DNA of 64,000 bases from Echinimonas agarilytica (GCF_023703465.1 NZ_JAMQGP010000002.1:620001-684000), one strand, 5' to 3'; counted from the first letter of the stretch, positions 53,065 through 63,321 are shown. The notes: a model not told the origin generated them from the letters alone. Translations and numbers: made by a program.

Positions 53065-55383
53065 ATGAGCATTTTGCTGTTGTTGGTGGTCGCAGTTGCG
53101 GTCATATTAGGTGTGCCAGATATTCGTCGGAATTTGGTAACGAAGCCAATATTTTCTGTTTTTAAAAAGATTCTTCCACCCTTGTCAGACACCGAACGCG
53201 AAGCTATGGAAGCGGGCGACATTTGGTGGGACGGCGACTTATTTGGTGGCAAGCCTAACTGGAATAAACTGCACTCCATTCCAAAACCCGAGTTGAGCGC
53301 TGATGAGCAAGCGTTCATGGACAACCAAGTGAATGAGCTTTGTGCCATGTTGGACGATTATAAAATCGTTCAAGAAGACAAAGACATGCCACCAGAAGTG
53401 TGGCAGTACCTAGGTAAACAAGGTTTTTTCTCGTTAATTATTCCGAAAGAGTATGGTGGGCGCGGTTTTTCGGCAATCGCCAATTCAACCATCGTCTCGA
53501 AGATTGCCAGCCGTTCATTGAGCGCTGCTGTGACCGTGATGGTTCCGAACTCTTTGGGGCCTGGTGAATTGTTGATGCACTATGGTACTCAAGAACAAAA
53601 AGACCGTTGGTTACCCGGTTTAGCCGTAGGAGATGAGATTCCTTGCTTTGCTTTAACTGGACCTGAAGCAGGTTCCGATGCCGGAGCTATTCCAGATGTG
53701 GGTGTGGTGTGCAAAGGCATGCACGAAGGTAAAGAAGTGGTTGGTATACGCTTAAACTTCTCCAAGCGTTACATCACATTAGCGCCTGTCGCAACGGTAT
53801 TGGGCTTGGCATTTAAACTGAATGATCCAGATGGCCTGATGGGCGAACAGCCCGATTTAGGCATTACCTGTGCACTTATTCCAGCTGATCACGAAGGGAT
53901 TTTAATTGGTCGTCGCCACAACCCATTAAACTTGGCGTTTATGAACGGTACCGTGTACGGAAATGATGCCTTTATTCCATTGGATTGGATTATCGGTGGG
54001 CCAGATTATGCCGGTCGAGGCTGGCGTATGCTGGTTGAATGTTTATCTGCAGGGCGCGGTATTTCATTGCCTGCACTGAGTACCGCATCAGGGCATTTGT
54101 CTGCACGTATGACGGGTGCATACAGTTATGTTAGGCGCCAGTTTGGTATGCCGATTGGTAAGTTTGAAGGCGTACAAGAAGCGATGGCTAGAATTGGTGG
54201 TTACACCTACATTCTTGAGGCTTGCCGAAAGATGACTGCCGGTTCGCTGGACCTAGGACAAAGTCCTTCGGTGGTCACCGCCATTGCAAAATTCCATATG
54301 ACGGAATTGGGTCGTCAAATCAACACCGATGCGATGGATATTCATGCCGGTCGCGGCATTCAACTAGGCCCTAAAAATTACTTAGGTCACGGTTACATGG
54401 GCATTCCTATCTCAATTACGGTGGAAGGGGCAAATATTTTGACCCGCAACCTGATGATCTTTGGGCAAGGCGCAACGCGCTGCCATCCTTATGTGCTCAA
54501 AGAAATGGAAGCCGCAGCAAACCCTAATCCAGATGAAGGTTTGAAGGATTTCGATGGCTTGCTGGTCAAGCATATTGGATTCGGTATTAGTAACTTCTTT
54601 GGTTCTCTGTTTATGGGACTGACGGGGGCAAAATTGAATACGGCACCGGTGTCAGGTGAAACGGCTACATACTACAAGCAGTTGACTCGAATGAGCCGAG
54701 CACTTGCATTGTGCAGTGACTTTTCAATGTTGGTATTGGGGGGCGACCTGAAACGAAAAGAAATGATTTCAGCCCGTCTTGGCGATGTTTTGAGTCACTT
54801 GTACATGGCATCTGCAGTGCTGAAGCATTACGAAGATGATGGGCGTCAGCAGGGTGATTTACCGATGGTGCATTATGCAATGCATTGGCATTTGTCAGAA
54901 ATAGGCAAGGCGCTGACAGGGTTCTTTGCAAACTTCCCAAATCGCCTCGTTGCAGGTGTTTTGAAATTCTGCGTTTTCCCGGTTGGCAATCGTTACCAAT
55001 CGGCCCCTGATGCTGTTTCGCAAGCCGTAGCCAATACCTTGTTAGCGCCGAGCGTGGTTCGAGATCGTTTAACTCACCTATGTTTCATTGGTGATGCTGA
55101 AGGTGACCCAACCGGTGATATGGAACGTGCGTTTATGGCGATGTACGATTGCCGTCATCTTGAAAAGAAACTCAAGCAAGCGCAGCGTGCCGGTGATTTA
55201 CCATCCAAAATCCCAATGTTGGAACTGTATGAAATTGCAGCTCAGAAAAACATTGTGACAATGCAAGAACATGAACAATTGAAAGCGATGGACGCATTGC
55301 GATTCGACGCCATTAACGTGGATGAGTTCGATACTGAACGCAGTTTGGCAAAGCAAAACAAGGCTGCGCCAAACGCAGCGTAA
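53065..55383 (+). CDS. fadE: Acyl-CoA dehydrogenase FadE
   Basis: 772 residues; E. coli FadE is slightly longer. First step of beta-oxidation, FAD-dependent. One hydrophobic segment at the N-terminus (about 2-18) as in E. coli. Dehydrogenase core: PKEYGGRGFSA, ALTGPEAGSDAGAIPD, VEGANILTRNLMIFGQGA with the region of the catalytic Glu, IHAGRGIQLGPKN. A long C-terminal extension (DUF1974, about 500-760) is characteristic of FadE. 44 bases after the PsrA-like gene, so likely one transcript. Confidence 0.96.
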   Translation: MSILLLLVVAVAVILGVPDIRRNLVTKPIFSVFKKILPPLSDTEREAMEAGDIWWDGDLFGGKPNWNKLHSIPKPELSADEQAFMDNQVNELCAMLDDYKIVQEDKDMPPEVWQYLGKQGFFSLIIPKEYGGRGFSAIANSTIVSKIASRSLSAAVTVMVPNSLGPGELLMHYGTQEQKDRWLPGLAVGDEIPCFALTGPEAGSDAGAIPDVGVVCKGMHEGKEVVGIRLNFSKRYITLAPVATVLGLAFKLNDPDGLMGEQPDLGITCALIPADHEGILIGRRHNPLNLAFMNGTVYGNDAFIPLDWIIGGPDYAGRGWRMLVECLSAGRGISLPALSTASGHLSARMTGAYSYVRRQFGMPIGKFEGVQEAMARIGGYTYILEACRKMTAGSLDLGQSPSVVTAIAKFHMTELGRQINTDAMDIHAGRGIQLGPKNYLGHGYMGIPISITVEGANILTRNLMIFGQGATRCHPYVLKEMEAAANPNPDEGLKDFDGLLVKHIGFGISNFFGSLFMGLTGAKLNTAPVSGETATYYKQLTRMSRALALCSDFSMLVLGGDLKRKEMISARLGDVLSHLYMASAVLKHYEDDGRQQGDLPMVHYAMHWHLSEIGKALTGFFANFPNRLVAGVLKFCVFPVGNRYQSAPDAVSQAVANTLLAPSVVRDRLTHLCFIGDAEGDPTGDMERAFMAMYDCRHLEKKLKQAQRAGDLPSKIPMLELYEIAAQKNIVTMQEHEQLKAMDALRFDAINVDEFDTERSLAKQNKAAPNAA

Positions 55384-55405
55384 CGCAAGCATTACGGTTT
55401 ATGAC

Positions 55406-55433
55406 AAACACCGGCGATTGCCGGTGTTTTTTT
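55406..55433 (+). terminator. fadE intrinsic terminator
   Basis: AAACACCGGC (55406-55415) pairs with GCCGGTGTTT (55420-55429), followed by Ts. Confidence 0.92.
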
Positions 55434-55507
55434 ATGCCTGCATTTCAATTGATATGGTGCAAAACCGTGTACACTTCGCTAGCTAATTATGTCGAGTAGA
55501 TCACACT

Positions 55508-56434
55508 ATGCACACAGTTTCAGGGCGCTCATTTTTCGGTTTTAGTTTGGCCATGCTGACAATGGTGCTGTGGGGACTTTTACCCATAGCATTGAAAGAT
55601 GTGCTCGCCGTGATGGATCCTCTCACCATTACTTTCTATCGTTTTTCCAGTGCGGGCGTCATATTAGCTATTTGGTTAGCGGCTCGAAAAGGCTTACCCA
55701 ATGTTCGGCAGTTTCGAAAGCCTGTTTCTGCGGTTCTTTTAATCGCTGCGTTAGCGTTGTCGATTAACTACGGAACATATTTGATAGGTCTGGACTACCT
55801 TGAACCAAAGTCAGCTCAGATCATTATCCAGTTGGCACCCTTCTTATTGTTGATTGGCAGTGTTATTTGGTTCAAAGAGCCTTTTTCAAAGCTTCAAAGT
55901 TTTGGCGTGGTTGCCTTGTTGGTTGGGCTATTGATGTTCTTTAACCAACGAGTAGGGGAGCTTCTGGGATCTTTTGGTACATATACTCAAGGTGTCCTTT
56001 GGATCGTTTTTGCAGCGGTCATGTGGGCTATTTACGCGTTGTTACAAAAACAGCTGCTGCGCCATTTTACGTCAGTGCAATTGATGATGATGATCAATTT
56101 GTTTGGCGGCGTTTGTTTCTTCATGTTGGCAACGCCGGACCAGGTATTGGAGCTTAATCAGTGGCAACTGCTGATGCTACTATTTTGCTGTTTGAATACA
56201 GTGATTGCATATGGAGCTTTTGCTGAAGCGTTGGCTCATTGGGAAGCATCTAAAGTGAGTGCGGTACTTGCGGCCACTCCCTTAGTCAGCATTGGCGTGA
56301 TCGACTTACTTGCCTGGCAATGGCCTGAATATTACCAATCATTGCATTTGAATATACTCGCGCTGATTGGTGCTGTTATGGTGATTATTGGGTCAGCGGT
56401 TGCTGCTTTGGGCAAACCCAAAAATAAAACTTAG
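55508..56434 (+). CDS. EamA/DMT family transporter
   Basis: 308 residues with ten hydrophobic segments in two repeats of five. LWGLLPIALKDVLAVMDPLTITFYRF in the first repeat and MWAIYALLQKQLLRHFTSVQLMMM in the second are EamA hallmarks. Exporter or permease of a small metabolite; substrate unknown. Its last 4 bases overlap the convergent GGDEF gene. Confidence 0.9.
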   Translation: MHTVSGRSFFGFSLAMLTMVLWGLLPIALKDVLAVMDPLTITFYRFSSAGVILAIWLAARKGLPNVRQFRKPVSAVLLIAALALSINYGTYLIGLDYLEPKSAQIIIQLAPFLLLIGSVIWFKEPFSKLQSFGVVALLVGLLMFFNQRVGELLGSFGTYTQGVLWIVFAAVMWAIYALLQKQLLRHFTSVQLMMMINLFGGVCFFMLATPDQVLELNQWQLLMLLFCCLNTVIAYGAFAEALAHWEASKVSAVLAATPLVSIGVIDLLAWQWPEYYQSLHLNILALIGAVMVIIGSAVAALGKPKNKT

Positions 56435-57675
56435 TTTGAAAACTCGACCCGATTACGCCCATTTTCTTTGGCTTTATACAGAGCTTGATCGGCGCGCTTC
56501 ATCACCTCTTCATAGGTCTCTCCGGCGACTCTGTCCGCAACCCCTAAACTAATCGTCACGTGTGTGGTCTTTGCTTTTTTGGGCGTTTGGCCTCTTTGTT
56601 TTTTACCTTGCTTATCATCCTCTGGACGAGAGTTTTTGTTGCGCACGGACAATGGGTAATTTGCGATTACCTCTCGTAATGCCTCTAAATGTGGCCGACA
56701 TTCTTCGGCTGATTTACCTCTGAATACCACCGCAAACTCTTCACCACCGTAGCGATAAGATTTGCCGCCGCCTGTCACGTCACCCAGTTTTGCTGCGACC
56801 AGTTTCAACACATCATCGCCAATGTCGTGCCCATAGGTATCATTAAATTTCTTGAAATGATCGACATCGGTCATTGCCATGCAGTAGTGGCGACTCGCAT
56901 GTTTTAAATCACTCACCAGCGCTCTGCGGCCCGGAAGCTTGGTCAATTCATCATGAAAAGCCATTTGATAACTGGCGGAGACCAGCCCACCAAGCAAGAT
57001 CAATTCAATGCCCAAAAAGGACAAAGAGGAAATGTTCGACTGTTCAAAGTTTGCCAACATCCAGCTATTGATCACCATAATGGTAAAAATATCGATGTCA
57101 AAACGCAGTCTTCTTTTCCAAACCTTGGAGCCCAAAGCTGCTAAACAGAGCACAGCAACCCCTTGCAAGATAAGCGGTTGCCACACATTTCCATAGGGTT
57201 GAACTTGTAACCAACTTTGTAGCCAGCCATCAAAGTTTTGCTCATGGGCATACAACAAGTAGCATACTAGTAACTCTGCAACCCCAATGGTAATTGCCAT
57301 AAAGCCCATGGGAGAGAGTGCTGGTTGATCGTGGCAGTAGCTAATCACAAGCCAGTTCACAGGCAGAAGCAATGCGAGCAATACAAACACTTTTTGAGTG
57401 TTCACAAGTTCCATAGGTTGCTGCAAATAATGCTGGACCAGCCAATAACTGACGATACACAGTAATGCTGATATCGCGATTCGCCCTTGCCGAAATGGAT
57501 GTGAAAGAGCTATGAGGAGGCCCGCTAAAACAAATGGGCTGTAGTGGAGCAAAATTAGATAATCGCTTGACCAATTCGGCGCTTGAGGGGTCACCCAAAC
57601 TAATGATGCAAGTATGGCCAGAGGCCAAAAATATAGAGAAATTGAAGGCATAGAATGACTAGTACTGCGTAACAT
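56431..57675 (-). CDS. Membrane diguanylate cyclase (GGDEF)
   Basis: 414 residues. About eight hydrophobic segments (15-240), then a GGDEF domain (about 250-414): DELTKLPGRRAL, DVDHFKKFNDTYGHDIGDDVL, YRYGGEEFAVVF with an intact GGEEF active site, and the ending ADQALYKAKENGRNRVE. The RxxD inhibitory site usually five residues before the signature is missing (GGGKSY). Between two strands after the active site there is an insertion rich in Lys, Arg and Gln (about residues 345-370). Makes c-di-GMP; the sensor part is unknown. Confidence 0.93.
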   Translation of the reverse strand: MLRSTSHSMPSISLYFWPLAILASLVWVTPQAPNWSSDYLILLHYSPFVLAGLLIALSHPFRQGRIAISALLCIVSYWLVQHYLQQPMELVNTQKVFVLLALLLPVNWLVISYCHDQPALSPMGFMAITIGVAELLVCYLLYAHEQNFDGWLQSWLQVQPYGNVWQPLILQGVAVLCLAALGSKVWKRRLRFDIDIFTIMVINSWMLANFEQSNISSLSFLGIELILLGGLVSASYQMAFHDELTKLPGRRALVSDLKHASRHYCMAMTDVDHFKKFNDTYGHDIGDDVLKLVAAKLGDVTGGGKSYRYGGEEFAVVFRGKSAEECRPHLEALREVIANYPLSVRNKNSRPEDDKQGKKQRGQTPKKAKTTHVTISLGVADRVAGETYEEVMKRADQALYKAKENGRNRVEFSN

Positions 57676-57751
57676 GCATATTCAACAACGATGATAGGTC
57701 ATCTTCGCATAGGTCGAGGTGTATAAAAAGGCTTTGCTAAATAGCACGTAC

Positions 57752-57778
57752 AAAAAAGGCGCCAAAGGGCGCCTTTTT
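57752..57778 (-). terminator. pykA intrinsic terminator
   Basis: AAAAAGGCGCC (57753-57763) pairs with GGCGCCTTTTT (57768-57778). On the minus strand it follows pykA by about 17 bases. Confidence 0.9.
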
Positions 57779-57795
57779 CAACACAGTAAGGGTTC

Positions 57796-59232
57796 TTAGT
57801 TAACGCGTAAGATCTTACAGTTGTTTGTGCTACCTGCCTGACCCATGATGTCGCCCTTCGTCATGATGACGAGGTCGCCTGGCTCAAGTAGTTCACGGCC
57901 TTTAAGCAAAGCGAATACTGCGTGCGCAAGGCTTTCTGGTGTTTCTTGACGGCTATCGAAGAAAATTGGCTCAACACCACGGTATAAAGCCAACTTGTTC
58001 AATGCTGATGCATGACGGCTCAACCCGATGATTGGCAAACCAGAAGTGATACGTGAAGTCATTAACGCAGTACGACCAGATTCAGTCAAACATACGATTG
58101 CTTTTACGCCTTCTAAGTGGTTTGCAGCATACATCGCAGACATCGCAATCGCTTCTTCAATCGTTGTGAACGACTGATTCATGCGGTGACGAGAAATGTT
58201 TACACGTGGGTGCTTTTCAGCGCCGATTGCAACATTTGCCATGGCTTGAACAGTTTCTTCAGGGAAGTCACCCGCTGCTGTTTCAGCAGAAAGCATTACC
58301 GCATCAGTACCATCCAAGACGGCGTTTGCAACATCCATTACTTCTGCGCGTGTTGGCATTGGAGCAGTAATCATAGACTCCATCATTTGAGTCGCAGTAA
58401 TTACAGCGCGGTTCAATGCACGTGAACGAGAAATTAATTTCTTCTGAACGCCAACCAATTCTGGGTCGCCGATTTCAACGCCAAGGTCACCACGAGCAAC
58501 CATTACGATGTCAGAATTAAGGATGATGTCATCCATTGCAGCTTCAGTTGCTACTGTTTCAGCGCGTTCAACCTTGGCACAAATGAGAGGCTCAAAACCT
58601 GCTTCTTTTGCTAATTGACGTGCGTATTGAAGATCTTCGCCACTGCGTGGGAAAGAAACCGCTAAGTAGTCAACGCCAATATCAGCTGCAGTTTTGATGT
58701 CTGCTTTGTCTTTAGGAGTCAATGCAGCAGCAGAAAGTCCACCACCTTGCTTGTTGATTCCTTTGTTGTTTGAAAGCGGTCCACCAACGGTAACAACTGT
58801 TTCTACTTTTGTTCCGTGTGTGTCAATGACTTTCATTTGTACGCGGCCATCATCGAGTAACAATACGTCACCGTGATGCACGTCATTTGGCAATTCTTTG
58901 TAATCTAGGCCAACAGCTTTATCTGTACCTTCGCCTTTTTCCATCGCTGCATCTAAAGTAAATTTGTCACCCACTTTGAGGTGAACTTTACCTTCTTTAA
59001 ATGTAGATACGCGGATTTTTGGACCTTGAAGATCGCCTAAAATCGCAATGTGAACGCCTAAACGTTCTGCGATTTCACGCACGTCTTGAGCGCGTTTTTT
59101 GTGGTCTTCAGGTGAACCGTGTGAGAAGTTCATGCGAACGACGTTCGCGCCGGCACGGATAATTTTTTCAAGATTATTGTCACGATCCGTCGCTGGTCCT
59201 AGCGTCGTAACGATCTTGGTTCTTCTAAGCAT
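57796..59232 (-). CDS. pykA: Pyruvate kinase PykA
   Basis: 478 residues, close to E. coli PykA (type II) throughout. Converts PEP and ADP to pyruvate and ATP. Barrel motifs: [101 protein letters not shown]-terminal regulatory domain ends in [10 protein letters not shown]. Lies downstream of hexR with its own promoter region between. Confidence 0.97.
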   Translation of the reverse strand: MLRRTKIVTTLGPATDRDNNLEKIIRAGANVVRMNFSHGSPEDHKKRAQDVREIAERLGVHIAILGDLQGPKIRVSTFKEGKVHLKVGDKFTLDAAMEKGEGTDKAVGLDYKELPNDVHHGDVLLLDDGRVQMKVIDTHGTKVETVVTVGGPLSNNKGINKQGGGLSAAALTPKDKADIKTAADIGVDYLAVSFPRSGEDLQYARQLAKEAGFEPLICAKVERAETVATEAAMDDIILNSDIVMVARGDLGVEIGDPELVGVQKKLISRSRALNRAVITATQMMESMITAPMPTRAEVMDVANAVLDGTDAVMLSAETAAGDFPEETVQAMANVAIGAEKHPRVNISRHRMNQSFTTIEEAIAMSAMYAANHLEGVKAIVCLTESGRTALMTSRITSGLPIIGLSRHASALNKLALYRGVEPIFFDSRQETPESLAHAVFALLKGRELLEPGDLVIMTKGDIMGQAGSTNNCKILRVN

Positions 59233-59406
59233 TGCAAGCTCCGCAAATTTGGTGTGTGATTTTGAAGCGAACCGGATATTAGCATAAGCCGATTACGGTT
59301 TTGTAAAAAAACAACCAGAATATTGATTTCCGGCAATTTTCTACCAAGCACATGAAATTTTTTTACAGCACTATAAAATGTGCCTTAAGTTTAGACTGTG
59401 ATTTTA

Positions 59407-59440
59407 AAATAGAAAAAGTCCCAAATGTCTTTTTCTATTT
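59407..59440 (-). terminator. hexR terminator
   Basis: AAATAGAAAAAG (59407-59418) and CTTTTTCTATTT (59429-59440) are exact reverse complements (12 bp, 10-base loop). On the minus strand the 3' arm is U-rich. It lies 20 bases past the hexR stop. Confidence 0.7.
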
Positions 59441-59459
59441 AATAACGCTATTGTGAAAT

Positions 59460-60323
59460 TTAGTCGTTGGGTTGAACTAAATCTTTGTCGTATCTAGATT
59501 CCTTCAAGGAGTCTTTCACTCTACGTAGGTTTTCTAGAAATTTATTGCCGCGTCTCAGGGTAAAACCGGTCGCTAACACATCAACTAAAACCAGTTGCGC
59601 GATTCTCGAAGCCATAGGCATATAGATGTCGGTATCCTCCGGAACTTCCATTGAAAGTACCAAATGACATGCCTTTGCGAGCGGAGAGTCCGCACCGGTA
59701 ACCCCAATCACGGTGGCATCATTCTCACGTGCTAAGCGTGCAACTTCAACCAATGGCTTGGTACGACCAGTATGAGAAAACAATACAACAACGTTTCCAA
59801 CTTGGGAATTGATGGCGCTCATTCGCATCATTACAACGTCGTCGTAGCAGATCACGGGAACGTTAAAACGAAAGAACTTATTCTGCGCATCCCTTGCTAC
59901 AGCTGAGCTGGCACCTAAGCCGAAAAAGGATATTTGATTGGCCTGGGTAAGAATGTCGACCGAACGATTGACCAGTTGCACATCTACTGATTGCCGCGCT
60001 GTGTCTAAACAGGCCATCGTTGATTCAAAGATTTTTGAGGTGTAAGCATCTGGACCATCATGTTCTTCTACATGTCGGCTCACATATGGGGTACCATTAG
60101 CCAGACTTTGAGCGAGGTGAAGCTTAAAATCGGGAAACCCTTTGGTGTCCAAGCGGCGGCAAAAGCGGTTAACTGTAGGCTCACTGACATCCGCCATTTT
60201 AGCGAGTGTTGCAATACTAGAGTGAATTGCCGTCTGAGGAGCAGCCATAATGACTTCGGCAACTTTACGTTCCGATTTGCTAAAACTGTTCAGATGTTTC
60301 GATATTTTATCGAGCGTATTCAT
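59460..60323 (-). CDS. hexR: HexR, RpiR family regulator of central carbon genes
   Basis: 287 residues. N-terminal HTH_6 domain (about 1-75: KSERKVAEVIMAAPQTAIHSSIATLAKMADVSEPTVNRFCRRL) and SIS sugar-phosphate-binding domain (about 120-255: ISFFGLGASSAVARDAQ, VVLFSHTGRTKPLVEVAR). HexR responds to 2-keto-3-deoxy-6-phosphogluconate and controls zwf, edd, gap and related genes in gammaproteobacteria. Divergent from zwf and next to pykA. Confidence 0.95.
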   Translation of the reverse strand: MNTLDKISKHLNSFSKSERKVAEVIMAAPQTAIHSSIATLAKMADVSEPTVNRFCRRLDTKGFPDFKLHLAQSLANGTPYVSRHVEEHDGPDAYTSKIFESTMACLDTARQSVDVQLVNRSVDILTQANQISFFGLGASSAVARDAQNKFFRFNVPVICYDDVVMMRMSAINSQVGNVVVLFSHTGRTKPLVEVARLARENDATVIGVTGADSPLAKACHLVLSMEVPEDTDIYMPMASRIAQLVLVDVLATGFTLRRGNKFLENLRRVKDSLKESRYDKDLVQPND

Positions 60324-60669
60324 TACTTGAGCTCTTTGTCCGTCCCCAAATGCAATGGTGCGTTGTTGGGGTAGTTGTTGGTCTTACGGTATGTTCGTTT
60401 CCAGTAATTACGCATCAATGGTGGCATCGATTGGTCAATTCTGACTCGATCTTCCTCACAATCCGTAATTTATTTACGTAATCGTTTCGTATTTGACGAA
60501 ATATTACAAGATATTAGCTGATTGAACTGATTAATTACCGTATTTCGATCAATTTGTTGTAATCTTTTGCTTCTTTTTTGGGCCTGAAGCTCGATCGATA
60601 ATAAATGAACAATAAAAAGATGTTGCCGAGTTTCTTTATTGCCCTTATTCAAAAATGATTGGAGATGTT
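60324..60669. other. hexR-zwf divergent control region
   Basis: 346 bases, AT-rich near zwf, no gene. It contains the HexR-like box at 60464-60478 and several further half-site-like GTAAT/ATTAC pieces, so more than one binding site is possible. Confidence 0.6.
60464..60478. promoter_or_regulatory. HexR-like operator
   Basis: CGTAATTTATTTACG compared with the TGTAATTAAATTACA consensus has matching core half-sites GTAAT and TTAC in the right spacing. It lies 192 bases before zwf and 141 before hexR. Confidence 0.6.
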
Positions 60670-62139
60670 ATGTCACACGGTGAACATGCAGCGCACTGTG
60701 ATTTCGTATTAATTGGTGCGCAGGGTGATTTAGCCCGTCGTAAATTGTTACCTTCATTATACGAGCTAGATAAAGCTGGCTTGCTACATGAAGATACTCG
60801 TATTGTTGGTGCCGCTCGCCGAGATTATTCTCACGAAGAGTACCGTCAAGTAGTACTTGAGAATACCAACACGTTTAAGAAAGAAGACTTGTGTGAGGAA
60901 ACTTGGGCCCGCTTTGTGAAGCGCTTGTATTTCTTTCGCCTCGATGTTGCCGAGCAAGCAAGTTACGATGCAATTCGTGAATTTTTGGGTGAAGCAGTGC
61001 TCCCAAGCGTGTTCTATTTTGCTATGCCTCCTGCAACCTACGGAACTATCTGCCAAGGTCTTAATACAGCTGGGCTGGTAGATGACAAGTGCCGCGTTGT
61101 TTTAGAAAAACCCATTGGTAAAGACCTTGAGTCATCTAAAGTGATTAATGATCAGGTTGCTGAGTTCTTCAAAGAGAGCCAGATCTACCGTATTGACCAC
61201 TACTTGGGTAAAGAAACGGTTATGAACATGTTCGCATTGCGTTTTGCCAATGCCTTGTTCACCAATAACTGGGACCACAACACCATCGATCATGTACAAA
61301 TCACTGTGGGCGAAGAAGTTGGTATTGAAGGGCGCTGGGGTTACTTCGACCAAGCCGGCCAAATGCGCGATATGGTTCAAAACCACTTATTGCAATTACT
61401 GACCATTATGGCGATGGAACCACCTGCCGATTTGAGTGCAGATAGCGTTCGTACAGAAAAACTAAAAGTACTCAAAGCTCTGCGCCCAATTTCGCACACT
61501 AACATCGATGCTAAAACTGTTCGTGGGCAATATGCAGCAGGCTTCTTAAAAGGGCAGTCTGTTCCGGGTTATCTCGAAGAAGATGGTGCTAATGAACGCA
61601 GTGAAACTGAAACATTCGTTGCCATTCGCGTTGATATTGATAACTGGCGTTGGGCAGGCGTACCTTTTTACTTGCGTACGGGCAAACGCATGCCACAAAA
61701 ACTGAGTGAAATTGTTGTTTACTTCAAGCAGCAACCGCACAACGTATTTGAGCATTCATATCGGAACCTTCCAGCTAACAAGTTGATCATTCGTTTGCAG
61801 CCAAATGAAGGTGTTGAACTTCAGGTACTCAATAAAGTACCGGGCTTGGATGAGCCAATGAAACTCCAAGAGACCAAGCTTGACTTGAGTTTCTCTGAAA
61901 CATTTGCCTCTGAGCGTATTGCTGATGCTTATGAGCGTTTGCTTTATGAAGCAATGGTTGGCAATCAAACATTGTTTGTAAGTCGCAATGAAGTTGAAGA
62001 AGCCTGGATTTGGGCTGACTCTATTATCGAGGCGTGGCAGCACTGTGGTGTGCGTGCAAAACCATACCAAGCAGGCACATGGGGTCCTGTATCATCGGTT
62101 GCTTTGCTGGCTAAAGATGATCGTAACTGGCACGAATAA
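60670..62139 (+). CDS. zwf: Glucose-6-phosphate 1-dehydrogenase
   Basis: 489 residues from the ATG at 60670, which has GGAG upstream; an ATG at 60655 is in frame but lacks a site. NADP-binding motif GAQGDLARRKLLPSLYELD (usual GxxGDLA), substrate and catalytic motif YRIDHYLGKETVMNMFALRFAN, and PFYLRTGKRMPQK. Length matches E. coli Zwf (491). Feeds both pentose phosphate and Entner-Doudoroff routes. No pgl or edd follows; glk is next. Confidence 0.97.
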   Translation: MSHGEHAAHCDFVLIGAQGDLARRKLLPSLYELDKAGLLHEDTRIVGAARRDYSHEEYRQVVLENTNTFKKEDLCEETWARFVKRLYFFRLDVAEQASYDAIREFLGEAVLPSVFYFAMPPATYGTICQGLNTAGLVDDKCRVVLEKPIGKDLESSKVINDQVAEFFKESQIYRIDHYLGKETVMNMFALRFANALFTNNWDHNTIDHVQITVGEEVGIEGRWGYFDQAGQMRDMVQNHLLQLLTIMAMEPPADLSADSVRTEKLKVLKALRPISHTNIDAKTVRGQYAAGFLKGQSVPGYLEEDGANERSETETFVAIRVDIDNWRWAGVPFYLRTGKRMPQKLSEIVVYFKQQPHNVFEHSYRNLPANKLIIRLQPNEGVELQVLNKVPGLDEPMKLQETKLDLSFSETFASERIADAYERLLYEAMVGNQTLFVSRNEVEEAWIWADSIIEAWQHCGVRAKPYQAGTWGPVSSVALLAKDDRNWHE

Positions 62140-62164
62140 ATAGCCCGTTACACCACGTTAGATA

Positions 62165-62196
62165 AAAAAGGCACAAAGATTTCTTTGTGCCTTTTT
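62165..62196 (+). terminator. zwf intrinsic terminator
   Basis: AAAAAGGCACAAAG pairs with CTTTGTGCCTTTTT, followed by further Ts. It makes glk likely to have its own promoter in 62197-62344. Confidence 0.9.
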
Positions 62197-62344
62197 GTTT
62201 TTAGTCAAAACTTAAAAGGAATATGGTTCGGATAGGCCATTTACATGGATTTTCAGTTTGTACTCTAAATTGAAGATGTTGTAATGTTCGTCCGATCTTA
62301 ATTTTAACTGATAAATAATCCCAGTACGCAATAGGAGTGCTTTA

Positions 62345-63298
62345 ATGTCCCAACCATATGGCCTAATTGCAGATGTGGGCGGAACCAATATCCGCTTAGC
62401 ATTAGTTGATGAAAAAGGCGTTGAGTACACGCAGCTTAAAAAGTACTTGTGTGCTCAGTATCCGAGCATTACCGCTGTGATTAAACAATACCTTGCTGAT
62501 GTAAACGCTGAAGTTGCACATGCTTGTATTGCTATCGCCTGCCCAACGGATAGCGATTGGATAGACATGACCAACAATAGTTGGGCATTTTCTCGCCGTG
62601 AGGTTGAAGAGGAATTAGGTCTTGACGCGCTTTATCTGATTAACGATTACACCGCTATTTCAATGTCGTTACCATTCTTGACAGACGAGCAGCTTATTCA
62701 AGTGGGCGCTGGAGATATTGAGCCGGGCGCACCTAAAGCTGTTTTAGGTCCTGGCACTGGGTTAGGCGTCGCACATTTGACGAAAGTCGATGGCTATTGG
62801 CATTCACTTCCTGGTGAAGGTGGGCATGTTGATTTTGCCCCTATTGATGAAATTGATCTGTATATCTGGAAGTACTTGCACAAACGCTACAACCATATCT
62901 CATACGAGCAAGTATTGTCAGGACTCGGTATTATTCAAATTTATGAAGCGATTACTGAGATGGAAGGGCTTACGCTGACTGAGAAAACAGCGGCTGAAAT
63001 TACTCAGCAAGGTATTTCAGGTGAATGCGAAATCAGTAAAAAAGCGGTTGAGCAATTTTGTAAAATTTTAGGTAGTCATGCCGGTAATTTGGCCATGAAT
63101 TTGGGCGCATTCGGTGGCGTATACGTTGCCGGTGGTATTGTCCCAAGGTTTCCTGAGTTTGTGAAAAATAGTGATTTTCGTGAGCGATTTGAAGCCAAAG
63201 GACGTTTTAGAGATTACGTGCGTAGAGTACCGAGCTTCTTGATTATCGAAGAACAACCGGGACTTATTGGAGCTGCGGCATTTTTAATGCAGCAATAA
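62345..63298 (+). CDS. glk: Glucokinase Glk
   Basis: 317 residues; E. coli Glk has 321. Phosphorylates glucose with ATP. Motifs: LIADVGGTNIRLALVDE (phosphate 1), LINDYTAISMSLPFL with the catalytic Asp region, VLGPGTGLGVAHL (phosphate 2), LPGEGGHVDFAP, and VYVAGGIVPRFPEF (adenosine). AGGAG precedes the ATG. Fits with Zwf and HexR as the entry step for free glucose, for example that released from maltodextrin taken up through LamB. Confidence 0.96.
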   Translation: MSQPYGLIADVGGTNIRLALVDEKGVEYTQLKKYLCAQYPSITAVIKQYLADVNAEVAHACIAIACPTDSDWIDMTNNSWAFSRREVEEELGLDALYLINDYTAISMSLPFLTDEQLIQVGAGDIEPGAPKAVLGPGTGLGVAHLTKVDGYWHSLPGEGGHVDFAPIDEIDLYIWKYLHKRYNHISYEQVLSGLGIIQIYEAITEMEGLTLTEKTAAEITQQGISGECEISKKAVEQFCKILGSHAGNLAMNLGAFGGVYVAGGIVPRFPEFVKNSDFRERFEAKGRFRDYVRRVPSFLIIEEQPGLIGAAAFLMQQ

Positions 63299-63321
63299 AC
63301 TGCACAACGCCACAGCACAAG

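Noticed and set aside
59233-59330. HexR box in front of pykA
   Set aside because: TTAC....GTAA pieces near 59294-59310 are in the opposite order from the HexR consensus, so I did not call a site.
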